Positions 55,441-64,000 of a stretch of DNA of 64,000 nucleotides are shown one piece after another. The stretch spans positions 87,920,194-87,984,193 of the forward strand of contig CM077002.1 of the NCBI GenBank assembly GCA_039090855.1, in the 5' to 3' direction. The notes under the pieces are model-generated. The model was not told the origin of the DNA. It searched no databases and was given only the letters and a program-made list of their open reading frames with translations. Within the stretch, counting starts at the first letter, position 1. Each line of letters starts with the position of its first letter. The position numbers were made by a program, and so were the translations under genes. Source of the DNA: Macrothele yani (taxonomy: Eukaryota; Arthropoda; Arachnida; Araneae; Macrothelidae).

Positions 55441-56721
55441 TTACGTAATATTTGATGTCACATGTTTTTTGTTAATGTTTTTCCTCTTGAAATGTTTTCT
55501 CTCCTGTTTAATAAGGTATCTCCATGCAAACTGAAGCTCTACTGGACTCTTAACGTTACAGTGGTTTCTCTTGGTTTTCTCAATGACTACAGCCTCGGAT
55601 TTTAGAATCTGGGCATGTGATCTATGTGATGTTAGAATGTTTGTGTTAGTCCAATCAGGAGTTACATGATTTTTGATACAATGTTGTATTAATGAAGTTT
55701 TTTCATCTTTTCTTGTCCAATTCGTAATATGTTCATTTAATCTAGTCAAAAATCTTCTACGCGTACTTCCGATATATACTTTGTCTTTTTGGTTATCATC
55801 CTTAACTGTTGGAATGACATAAATGCCAGATTTATTTAGAATTGATCTATTATTAGTAGTAGTAAGTATGCTTCCATTGTCAATAACTGTTTCTGCAATG
55901 TTAATATTGTTGTTGTAACATTCTTTTTTTAAAATAGTACTAATAGGAGGTAAGTATGGAAATTTTCCATAATATTGCTGTATTTCTTTTTTAATCTTAT
56001 TATCGGAACGATGTATACTGGCCGTAATGTTGTTATATAAAGATTTGACTAATCCTTTACTATATCCAAATTCTTCTGCAGTTTTTTCAATCCATTTTAG
56101 CTGTTTGATCTCCGATTCTTTATTGGATGAGTGTGTCATGGCTCTTTTAATATAAAAGTGGAACGCTGCAGTCTTATATTTCCAAGGGTGTGTAGAATCC
56201 CTTGGGATAATTGCCTGTACATATGATGGCTTCCGGTATACAGAATATTCTATAATTCCGTTATCCTTTTGTATAGATATATCCAAGAAGTTTAGCTGGC
56301 CATTAACCTCAATTTCTTTATTAACCTGTATAGATTGATAACAATTGTTAAATTTAGCAATGAAATTATCCATTTCAAGATTGGAGTGCTGCCAAAACAG
56401 TAAAATATCATCTACGTATCGGAGATATACATATGGTAAGCATATATTAGAATGATCTAATATACAGTTTTCAATATCTTGCAGAATGACTTCAGCCAGT
56501 AGCCCTGAAATTGGGGACCCCATAGGGGCGCCATATTGCTGTTTATAAATTATCCCATTAAATGTGAAATAATTATTATTTGCAACAAAAAATAATGCAG
56601 ATATAATACTGTTTCTGACTTTATCAGTAAGATTTTCATCTTCCAATCTGGAATTAATTAAGTCAATAGCGACATCGGTTGGAGTATTGGGATATAAAGA
56701 GATGACATCTAAACTGGCCAT
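55441..56721 (-). CDS. PLE dimer left half: RT palm and GIY-YIG, 426 codons
   Basis: The frame runs from MASLDVISLYPNTPTDVAID through QYGAPMGSPISGLLAEVILQ (residues about 64-83), YLRYVDDILLFWQHS (about 103-117; catalytic DD), LNFLDISIQKDNG and YRKPSYVQAIIPRDSTHPW. The nuclease has SGIYVIPTV, KVYIGSTRRRFLTRLNEH and AVVIEKTKRN with the catalytic Glu. The N-terminal part continues upstream (to about 57056: KLNAIVVDKDP, LPTIIKSKCIPPVG) but is separated by a frameshift near 56890 and a stop near 57010, so the full protein is broken. The start Met is only the first in frame. Confidence 0.85.
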   Translation of the reverse strand: MASLDVISLYPNTPTDVAIDLINSRLEDENLTDKVRNSIISALFFVANNNYFTFNGIIYKQQYGAPMGSPISGLLAEVILQDIENCILDHSNICLPYVYLRYVDDILLFWQHSNLEMDNFIAKFNNCYQSIQVNKEIEVNGQLNFLDISIQKDNGIIEYSVYRKPSYVQAIIPRDSTHPWKYKTAAFHFYIKRAMTHSSNKESEIKQLKWIEKTAEEFGYSKGLVKSLYNNITASIHRSDNKIKKEIQQYYGKFPYLPPISTILKKECYNNNINIAETVIDNGSILTTTNNRSILNKSGIYVIPTVKDDNQKDKVYIGSTRRRFLTRLNEHITNWTRKDEKTSLIQHCIKNHVTPDWTNTNILTSHRSHAQILKSEAVVIEKTKRNHCNVKSPVELQFAWRYLIKQERKHFKRKNINKKHVTSNIT

Positions 56722-57149
56722 TGTGAAATTGGAGGTTTTAATTGTTTTTAACTTGTTGATAACTTCAGTAGCATTAGTAATATTGGCTTCATGGCTATTG
56801 TAGAATGGTTTGATGTAGTTAAATAGTGCTCTCTCTAAGTTAATAGTTGGAGATAAATTCTTATTAACAATAGGGGCTAATAGGTTCGTCAGTCTTATGT
56901 GTTTTTATTTTACCAAAAATATTTGGTGTACAAGCACCTACTGGTGGAATACATTTGCTTTTAATAATTGTAGGTAAGTCACTGTGATTTTTTATATTAG
57001 CCAAGTTCCTAATTATACTGTCAAATAGGGTCCTTATCGACTACGATGGCATTCAACTTCAACCATTCTACAATAGCCATGAAGCCAGTATTACTAATGC
57101 TACTGAAGTTATCAACAAGTTAAAAACAATTAAAACCTCCAATTTCACA

Positions 57150-58433
57150 ATGGCCAGTTTAGATGTCATCTCTTTATATCCCAATACTCCAACCGATGTC
57201 GCTATTGACTTAATTAATTCCAGATTGGAAGATGAAAATCTTACTGATAAAGTCAGAAACAGTATTATATCTGCATTATTTTTTGTTGCAAATAATAATT
57301 ATTTCACATTTAATGGGATAATTTATAAACAGCAATATGGCTCCCCTATGGGGTCCCCAATTTCAGGGCTACTGGCTGAAGTCGTTCTGCAAGATATTGA
57401 AAACTGTATATTAGATCATTCTAATATATGCTTACCATATGTATATCTCCGATACGTAGATGATATTTTACTGTTTTGGCAGCACTCCAATCTTGAAATG
57501 GATAATTTCATTGCTAAATTTAACAATTGTTATCAATCTATACAGGTTAATAAAGAAATTGAGGTTAATGGCCAGCTAAACTTCTTGGATATATCTATAC
57601 AAAAGGATAACGGAATTACAGAATATTCTGTATACCGGAAGCCATCATATGTACAGGCAATTATCCCAAGGGATTCTACACACCCTTGGAAATATAAGAC
57701 TGCAGCGTTCCGCTTTTATATTAAAAGAGCCATGACACACTCATCCAATAAAGAATCGGAGATCAAAGAGCTAAAATGGATTGAAAAAACTGCAGAAGAA
57801 TTTGGATATAGTAAAGGATTAGTCAAATCTTTATATAACAACATTACGGCCAGTATACATCGTTCCGATAATAAGATTAAAAAAGAAATACAGCAATATT
57901 ATGGAAAATTTCCATACTTACCTCCTATTAGTACTATTGTAAAAAAAGAATGTTACAACAACAATATTAACATTGCAGAAACAGTTATTGACAATGGAAG
58001 CATACTTACTACTACTACTAATAATAGATCAATTCTAAATAAATCTGGCGTTTATGTCATTCCAACAGTTAAGGATGATAACCAAAAAGACAAAGTATAT
58101 ATCGGAAGTACGCGTAGAAGATTTTTGACTAGATTAAATGAACATATTACGAATTGGACAAGAAAAGATGAAAAAACTTCATTAATACAACATTGTATCA
58201 AAAATCATGTAACTCCTGATTGGACTAACACAAAAATTCTAACATCACATAGATCACATGCCCAGATTCTAACCTCCGAGGCTGTAGTCATTGAGAAAAC
58301 CAAGAGATACAACTGTAACGTTAAGAGTCCAGTAGAGCTTCAGTTTGCATGGAGATACCTTATTGAACAGGAGAGAAAACATTTCAAGAGGAAAAACATT
58401 AACAAAAAACATGTGACATCAAATATTACGTAA
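57150..58433 (+). CDS. PLE dimer right half: RT palm and GIY-YIG, 427 codons
   Basis: Nearly the same protein as the left half; an extra Thr in the TTTTNN run gives 427 codons. QYGSPMGSPISGLLAEVVLQ, YLRYVDDILLFW and LNFLDIS mark the RT palm; SGVYVIPTV, KVYIGSTRRRFLTRLNEH and AVVIEKTKRY mark the nuclease. The N-terminal RT part present in the left half is absent because the copy starts near 57057. It could encode a palm-plus-nuclease protein but lacks the N-terminal fingers, so autonomy is unlikely. Confidence 0.85.
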   Translation: MASLDVISLYPNTPTDVAIDLINSRLEDENLTDKVRNSIISALFFVANNNYFTFNGIIYKQQYGSPMGSPISGLLAEVVLQDIENCILDHSNICLPYVYLRYVDDILLFWQHSNLEMDNFIAKFNNCYQSIQVNKEIEVNGQLNFLDISIQKDNGITEYSVYRKPSYVQAIIPRDSTHPWKYKTAAFRFYIKRAMTHSSNKESEIKELKWIEKTAEEFGYSKGLVKSLYNNITASIHRSDNKIKKEIQQYYGKFPYLPPISTIVKKECYNNNINIAETVIDNGSILTTTTNNRSILNKSGVYVIPTVKDDNQKDKVYIGSTRRRFLTRLNEHITNWTRKDEKTSLIQHCIKNHVTPDWTNTKILTSHRSHAQILTSEAVVIEKTKRYNCNVKSPVELQFAWRYLIEQERKHFKRKNINKKHVTSNIT

Positions 58434-58626
58434 AAATACAGGTGAATATTTCTACATAAAAGCTACTAGTGTATTTTTGTTTGACTACAGATGGCGACAC
58501 CATTGATATGTGCAGTGGAACCCAAATCATGATGCGCAAATATCTACACGACAGGGCTGAACATACATTGGGGTTAAGCTGCATACCTGAGCGAGTGAGT
58601 GCGGTAATCCTAATGTCCGTGCACCT

Positions 58627-58669
58627 ACCACTGATGATGGCTACGAATGTTAGCAGAAACTAGTTTGGT
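58627..58669 (+). ncRNA. Hammerhead-ribozyme-like motif 2
   Basis: ACCA (58627-58630), CTGATGA (58631-58637), a stem-loop with GCTA/TAGC plus a bulged G, GAAA (58656-58659), a tiny ACTAGT stem III, T, then TGGT (58666-58669) pairing with ACCA. It lies about 190 bp after the PLE reading frame, where Penelope-like elements are known to carry type I hammerheads. The bulge in stem II is not canonical. Confidence 0.5.
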
Positions 58670-59224
58670 GCTTCGCATTCGGGAGATTTGTATTTTTTTA
58701 TTTTCTTTTTCAAGATTGTTCGTTTTTGAGGTTTCGGCAAAAGTATATAATCCATCTTCAGTTTCATTATAGATCAGGGTGCTTCGCGGTCAAGATTGTT
58801 TCCTCTTCAGGATTATAGTTCGTTTTTAAAAAAATCAACAAGGTTTTAATTCAGTTTCTTATTTCATCGATGTTGAAGGATTTATTTGCATTGTAAAAAT
58901 TCATCTTGTTTAATTTTATCTGGTGTAGATTTTACAATATCATGAATTTTAACTTCACAATTGAAAAAATTCGCATTCTTTGATGACGCACATATGAAGC
59001 CCCAACAGCCACTATGAATATTGTAAGTACAGATACTTATTATTATTATACTTGACTTCAATTGCCAACACCATGTTAACGTCCTTTTGCAATCTCCCGA
59101 TAGCTGAACTTGCATAACGTGTGAAACAGTATTTACAGACATTTAATGTCAACCAAATTAAAATATCGTAGCCACGTAAAAAGTATGTTCATCGCAAATT
59201 GGCGAAAATTGAACAACGATATAT

Positions 59225-59465
59225 ACCACATTTTTATTTTTATTTTTTTTTCAAAATGAGTATTTACTTCAAATTTGCTAAGAATATTTTCATGTGTGTA
59301 TTATAACATAACTTTTCAGCAGGAAAGAAAATACCTTGGGCAATTTGCAATTTTGACAAGGGAAAAAAAATCCAAAGTGGTGTGCTTTATATACTGGACA
59401 TTCCGAAATATTACCCAATTTTTTAATTAAGTGGTTGCTTAAATTATTCCGAATTTTTCTAAATT
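59225..59465. repeat. Repeat R1, forward piece after the PLE dimer
   Basis: Starts with the duplicated ACCACATTTTTA and continues as 38834-39060 of the reference R1 copy, ending near AAGTGGTTGCTTAAATTATT. Confidence 0.75.
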
Positions 59466-59531
59466 TATAGATCAGCACTTTAATTCTACATAAGAAGAGC
59501 ATTAACCCATTCCTGTAATAAAAACAAAGAA

Positions 59532-60180
59532 ATGATAGAGATTAACTGGATAAAAAGAACTGCTATGAAATTTGGATATAAGAAAAAGATTATTGATGAT
59601 ATACTGGAAAATAGAAAGAAATCTTTAAATAAAAATAACAATAAAGAAAAAAATGAAATAAAATTTGCGGGTAAAATTCCCTACATTCCTCCAATAACAA
59701 ATATCCTAAAGAAGGAATGCGTTAAAGAAAAATTGATATTAGCAGAAACTGTTATAGATAACGAAACTATATTAACTACAGGAAATGAAAGAAGATCACT
59801 GCTTGATAAAGCCGGAGTATATTCTATACCAACAAAATATTCTACAGAAATAGAAAGAAATAAAAGAAATAAAATATACATTGAAAGTACAAAAAGAAGA
59901 TTTAAGACCAGATTAAATGAACATGTATTCAATTGGAACAAAAAAGAAAACAAAACATCATTAATAAATCATTGTATTGAAAGCTTTTCCAGATTGGTAT
60001 GAAGCAAAATTATTAACATCACATAGAACAAAAAAACAAATATTAACCTCAGAAGCAGTAATAATTGGAAAAACTAAAGAAATAAATTGTAATAGTAACG
60101 ATCCAATGAATCTTCCGTACGCTTAGAAATATCTTATCGAAAAAGAAAATAATATTAAAAAATACATTAAGAGACCTTAT
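59532..60180 (+). pseudogene. PLE RT thumb and GIY-YIG nuclease, shifted
   Basis: The open frame 59532-60002 reads IEINWIKRTAMKFGYKKKII, KFAGKIPYIPPITNILKKEC, AGVYSIPTK and KIYIESTKRRFKTRLNEHVF. The Gly of YIG is changed to Glu. After a shift near 59985 the end follows: LLTSHRTKKQILTSEAVIIG, where the usual catalytic Glu of IEKTK is Gly. Two motif losses make the nuclease inactive. Confidence 0.78.
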
Positions 60181-60390
60181 TAATTGTTTCAACAAACGAA
60201 TGGCAACATCAAATAATTTAGAATCAGAAACTCATATGATCCAATTATATAAAAACACGACTAAGAATGCGCATTAATACCAAAAATAACATGCACAAGA
60301 GTTCAACTGCCGTGGAACGTTGGACTCCGCCAGTCGAATTGTTGTAAGTGGCCGAGAAACAACGTGTATGAGAAGTAGCTCATAAATATA

Positions 60391-60436
60391 CCCACTGAAG
60401 ATGATTCCAAAACGAAGGAATTGAAACTAGTTTGGG
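60391..60436 (+). ncRNA. Hammerhead-ribozyme-like motif 3
   Basis: CCCA (60391-60394), CTGAAGA (60395-60401), stem-loop ATTCC/GGAAT, GAAA (60423-60426), CTAGTT, then TGGG (60433-60436) pairing with CCCA. The same layout and the same bulged TG before stem II as motif 2, with different but complementary stems. Located in the 3' region of the PLE at 59466-60836. Confidence 0.48.
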
Positions 60437-60842
60437 ATCTTGAGCCACGGGAAGCGGAACATGCAGCCATCATCTATAATAAGGAATTATAAGATCGGAT
60501 TTCAACTCGGAAGCTTTTACCACAAGAATCAAAAAGTGTGCCATCTTCAATAACAAGATGACTTATTACTAATTCAGCTCATCATGGTCAAGAGGTTTGA
60601 AAGTTTTATATAGTATAAATTTCATAAATCATGTGTTAAAAGAAAAACTGGAATAATGTTAATCATTTAATACCTATTATCTTTACATATTGGAGGACTT
60701 TGACAATTTATGCTACATCTAACTGTCCATATAAAAACATTTTTCATATAAATTTGTAATCTTCAAATAATGAAATTCTAAACTATCTTAGGGAACATCG
60801 AAAAGGAATATGAGTAGCAAGTTGAAATAATTTTTTTTTTTT

Positions 60843-61270
60843 TTATATTGACGTTTCCAGTACTCAAATTTCTAATAACGTGCGAAACAGTAAATGATAT
60901 GAAAACAAGTTTGTTGACATATAGTTAATTAAAAAAAAAGTGTTCTTTTAATTTTAAAAATGTGCAGAAACAAGTTGTTCCAAAATGTATGGATCATGCA
61001 CATCATTTAAGATAATAAATTATGTGTTTGCAACAGTTAGTTGTGAAGTTATGAATATTTTAGTTTTACAGTGTAGTTGTGAAAATTCATAGTGCGAAAA
61101 CTTTAAAAGCAGAGCTACCGAATTTTTAAAGTGGCTTTACTCAAGATCTACTGAACCCACTAACTTAAAATTGTAACAGGTTTCATATCTCACCAGTACA
61201 ATACTTCGTACAAATTTTCACAGACAATCTGAGATGGGTGGGTGACATGTCCTTGGTGATCTGACATGGG
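60843..61270. repeat. Repeat R1, forward then inverted terminal piece
   Basis: 60843-60925 equals 54537-54620 in the same direction. 60930-61270 is the reverse complement of 38448-38800, ending with GACATGGGAATGACCC, the R1 terminus. Beyond this terminus the minus-strand ORF at 61183-61851 has different sequence, so R1 probably inserted there. Confidence 0.7.
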
Positions 61271-61851
61271 AATGACCCTTCATTGTCATATTTGTTTATT
61301 TGCAAGCTCCAAAAATCCTTCCGGGATAAGTCTTTATGTTTGTGCATCAAATATTTCCATGTATGCCATTCTGTTTTAAGTTCACTAGAGTTGATTAATG
61401 CTGGATAGCTGGTTTTATTTTCAGTTAATTTGTCATCGCCAAATATTTCTGACAATTCACAAATTAAGTCATTTCCATAATTAGGTAATTTAGACTTTTC
61501 TGTGGGCAATTTGTTTAAATTTAACACATCAAACAGTTTATATATCCTGTCTGAGGAATATCTCAGTTGGATGTTTTCAATAAGGTTTTTCAGAAAGTGA
61601 TTTGCAGTTTTAAAAAATGTTTCAACTTGCTTTGGGGAAATGGCTATATTATTACCTTTAAATATCATTGATTGTTGAGTGTCAAACTCAGCTGGGAGTC
61701 CATTTAAAAACTTATTAAGATTAGCATTTTGAACTTCCCTTTTTGTTGGTAAAGTTCGATTAACACTTAACGCACGTGGGGCTTGGCTTTCAATTCTTAT
61801 TTCCGTTATGTGGATGTGGCATGGGGGTTTTTCATTTAGTTGCGGGTCCAC
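61183..61851 (-). pseudogene. Unassigned 222-codon frame cut by R1
   Basis: An open frame beginning MDPQLNEKPPCHIHITEIRI. I do not recognise it with certainty. The run WKYLMHKHKDLSRKDFWSLQ is followed by INKYDNEGSF, loosely like the region before the C-terminal dimerisation segment of ZNF862-like hAT transposases. After codon about 190 the sequence is R1 terminus read in frame, so the natural C-terminus is lost. It could be an exon of a domesticated transposase or an element remnant. Confidence 0.4.
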
Positions 61852-62120
61852 TTCATTTTTTTTCCCGTTGTTATTTATTTGGCCTCGTCATTAAATGAGT
61901 TTTTTCCCTTGCTGCCTCCTCATTTACTTCGATAATTTTTCATAACCCTAGTACTTTCGGTAATATTCCATTACCGTCATCGAGGGGAGGTTTCGCTCAG
62001 ACTGGCACGGACCGTGTCAGCTAGGCTTTTCGGTGGTTCTCGCGGGCTGCTTCTGTCATCGGCTATCGCTTCTTCTTGGGCGTTGTGGCGCCATCTCTTG
62101 TTGGTCACTGATCTCATTTT

Positions 62121-62650
62121 TCAAACTTTTTCATTTTTTTGCTCAATTTTAATTAAATTTCTCCAGCTGTTTCTCAAAATATTAGGGTCATTATGGTTGC
62201 AAACTTTTGCCCTATTTTTTTCAATCATTACCGACTCTGCTATTCTGAGGTGTTTTTCGGATTTACAGCTTTTAATGATTTTTATATTTTCGAATTTAAG
62301 AAATTTTTGATTATCCAGACAGTGTTGAATAAGTGCTGTTTTTTCTTCTTTTTTCTGCCAATTTTTTACGTGTTGTTTTAATCTGTGTTTAAGCTTATTT
62401 TTGGTACTTCCTATATAAGCCATTGGAGGATTTTCAGTAATAGGAATTGAGTAAATACCTGCTTTTTCTAACATTTTTATTTTTTCATTATTTTTTATTA
62501 CCATATTTTTGATGGTATTTACTTTTCCTCCAATTTGAATGTTATGCTTTTTACAAATATTATTAATTTCGTTAGTAATACCTTTAATGTAAGGAAAACC
62601 ATTTAAATATTTGACTTCTTTTTTATTTACTATAGCATTATTTTTTATTT
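62121..62650 (-). pseudogene. PLE GIY-YIG nuclease domain (window-edge element)
   Basis: The 127-codon frame 62504-62121 has EKAGIYSIPITENPPMAYIG (GIY and YIG both present), then STKNKLKHRLKQHVKNWQKK, KTALIQHCLDNQ and RIAESVMIEKNRAKVCNHND with the catalytic Glu. Upstream (62650-62505) the linker GFPYIKGITNEINNICKK is in another frame. The domain itself has all expected motif residues. Confidence 0.82.
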
Positions 62651-62656
62651 TCTTTA

Positions 62657-63484
62657 TTACTTCTGTGTTCCATTTTTTATTAAATGGTTAGGATAACCAA
62701 AGCTACCTGCAATTTTTTTTATGAATTTGATTTCTTCATTGATGAACTGGCTGTTTTCAGAGTGCGTATATGCTCTTTTTATTAAGGTTTTTAGACTATT
62801 GCATTTTTGAGGATAAGGATGTGCCGAATTGTACGGGATTAGGACTGGAACAAATGAACTTTTCCGATAAACCTTGTATGGTAACTTATCTGTGGATTTG
62901 ATAACTTGTACATCCAAAAAGGCTATTGCATTATTTTTTTCTATTTCAACAGTGAGTTCTATAGTTGGATATAAAGAGCTGTAACATTTTTTTAATTTTC
63001 TTAATTCTTCTTTGTTCAGTTTTGATAGAATGAAAATATCATCCACGTATCGACAGTACACTTCTGGTTTTTCTTCCATACGATGCAGGACATTTTCTTC
63101 AATTTCGTTCATCACTACCTCAGCATATAAAGTTGATAATGGTGAGCCCATTGGGCCTCCTGAATTTTGCTTGAATATTTTGTCCTTGCATGTAAAAATG
63201 TTATTTTCATATAAATAGAATAAAACTTTTTTGAATTCATGAATTTGTGTGTTATTTAAAATTTTAAGATTTTGCAACTTCTTAATGATAATTTCAATAG
63301 CTTCTGGAACAGGAGTGCTTGGATATAATGCTTTAACGTCCGTGCTTGCCATATTTAAGTCCTTTAGGCCAGTTTTTACATTTTTAATTTTCTCAATAAA
63401 TTCATACGTGTTCTTGATGGTGAACTTGTTGTTCATGAAAAAGGGTGCTAGGAACTTGTAAATGTTTTTTTCTAATGTTATCAA
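62657..63484 (-). pseudogene. PLE reverse transcriptase (window-edge element), 275 codons
   Basis: LEKNIYKFLAPFFMNNKFTI opens the frame. STDVKALYPSTPVPEAIEI is motif A (Asp-Val-Lys-Ala-Leu-Tyr), GGPMGSPLSTLYAEVVMNE is motif B and CRYVDDIFILSKL is the catalytic box with both Asp. IAFLDVQVIKS and YRKSSFVPVLIPYNSAHPYP follow. It is open throughout. The preceding frame (63801-63481) carries LPDEIKRSFPPMGAGIPRIV and KTHKDGAPMRLIVSKK and is separated by what looks like a one-base loss in an A-run near 63495. Confidence 0.83.
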
Positions 63485-63801
63485 TGGTGAGTTTTTTTTG
63501 AAACTATCAGTCTCATTGGAGCACCATCTTTGTGCGTTTTTACCTTTGCAACAATACGTGGTATGCCAGCTCCCATTGGTGGAAAAGAGCGCTTGATTTC
63601 ATCAGGTAATGTGCTATGATTTCTTATATCCGCTAAGAATTTAATTTGGTTATCTGTTGGGTCTTTCTTTATTTCGGTACAATTTAATCCATCTATTGCT
63701 GCTGTCATATTTTGTTCAAATTCATCAGTGTTGAGAATAATGATTTGGCTGGTTTTATCTGCTTCACAGAATTTGATATATGGGTCATTTTTCAATTCCA
63801 A
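63481..63801 (-). pseudogene. PLE N-terminal RT region (window-edge element)
   Basis: A 106-codon frame: IKFCEADKTSQIIILNTDEF, KKDPTDNQIKFLADIRNHST, then GAGIPRIVAKVKTHKDGAPM and RLIVSKK. These blocks precede motif A in PLE reverse transcriptases (the K-x-H-K and P-x-R-x-I-V segment corresponds to RT motif 2). It ends by frameshift in the A-run shared with the next frame. More N-terminal sequence continues in other frames to 64000. Confidence 0.78.
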
Positions 63802-64000
63802 TAGTTGTTTTTTTTCATATTTTAATTTTTTCTCTATATAGAAGTTTTTGTTGTTTTTGGCATTATATTCTTTTAGAATAACTCTATATAATTTGTCCTC
63901 AACTTCAGTTTTATTCTCTGCGCCTGGTATATTTTTGAGAATATCTTCGAGGCAAGGGATGATTTCTTCAGTTTTAGGGAGGCCTTGTGGAAAGGCAAAT

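Larger units (their letters stand above)
54718..59224. mobile_element. Head-to-head Penelope-like element dimer with one target duplication
   Basis: The left half (54718-57056) is minus, the right half (57057-59224) plus, and both are nearly identical over more than 2 kb. The dimer is flanked by ACCACATTTTTA (54706-54717 and 59225-59236). R1 at 38834-38845 has a single copy, so the pair is one insertion. The left half reaches about 250 bp further towards the element's 5' end; the right half has 66 extra bases at its 3' end. Confidence 0.88.
59466..60836 (+). mobile_element. Penelope-like element, 5'-truncated, with 3' region
   Basis: It begins in the RT thumb and keeps the nuclease and about 600 bp of 3' sequence. 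It is inserted in R1, whose sequence resumes near 60843 after a T-run. It is related to the dimer family but clearly diverged. Confidence 0.75.
61855..64000 (-). mobile_element. Penelope-like element running off the window edge
   Basis: Minus-strand order: N-terminal region (64000-63490), RT (63484-62657), nuclease (62640-62121), and a GC-richer 3' region to about 61860. It is in the same subfamily as the pair at 15459-20110 (shared CRYVDDIFI, HRLKQHVKNWQK, RIAESVMIEKNR). Its 5' end lies beyond 64000. Confidence 0.85.

Overview
This is a window of animal nuclear DNA, most likely from an arthropod. It is AT-rich, has no operons, and consists mostly of stacked, decayed transposable elements. 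The only stretch I can assign to a host gene is one exon (10775-10940, + strand) with canonical splice sites. It encodes part of a lysosomal acid alpha-glucosidase-like protein of glycoside hydrolase family 31. No second exon of that gene was found, so much of the rest may be intron. The arthropod assignment is an inference from the element mix (Penelope-like elements with GIY-YIG nuclease, RTE and CR1-type LINEs, several Tc1 families, hAT and piggyBac MITEs, tRNA SINEs). No species is claimed.

Layout. 1-3296: RTE LINE, family A copy 1. 3790-6560: a second RTE-type LINE on the minus strand, split by a pogo/Tigger-like element (4621-5289). 6655-7985: two pieces of RTE family B. 8000-9720: MITE-like repeat and a palindrome. 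10258-10472: tRNA SINE. 10775-10940: host exon. 10988-14230: Tc1 element carrying an inverted array of tRNA-like SINE units (11041-12629). 14790-15260: second Tc1 remnant. 15459-20110: two head-to-head Penelope-like elements (PLEs), one split by an RTE-B copy. 20113-24480: CR1-like LINE on the minus strand with an intact ORF1. 24590-26640: two further PLE fragments joined by a scrambled stretch. 26640-33960: RTE fragment, then a nest containing a piggyBac MITE with a minisatellite, a hAT MITE, a SINE and tandem repeats. 33960-38230: hAT-type transposase pseudogene with two insertions. 38440-42290: an unnamed repeat (here R1) split by RTE-A copy 2. 42523-43345: foldback element. 44854-46283: Tc1 element with 40-bp inverted ends. 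46940-51165: RTE-A copy 3 (minus), split by a hAT MITE. 51190-51960: PLE fragment. 52964-53366: long palindrome. 54070-61280: R1 pieces split by a head-to-head PLE dimer (54718-59224) and another PLE (59466-60836). 61183-61851: an unassigned ORF. 62000-64000: a PLE on the minus strand that runs off the window.

The main theme is inverted duplication. I count about ten inverted repeats, with arms from about 20 bp to more than 2 kb. Two inverted multimers (SINE array 11041-12629, PLE dimer 54718-59224) are each flanked by one exact target-site duplication, as if integrated already in inverted form. Three loci carry a hammerhead-ribozyme-like motif whose stem I changes by compensating substitutions. 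Nearly all element genes are broken. The best preserved reading frames are the 427-codon PLE frame at 57150-58433, its 426-codon twin at 55441-56721, the 334-codon RTE-B frame at 16562-17566 and the CR1 ORF1 at 23237-24121.
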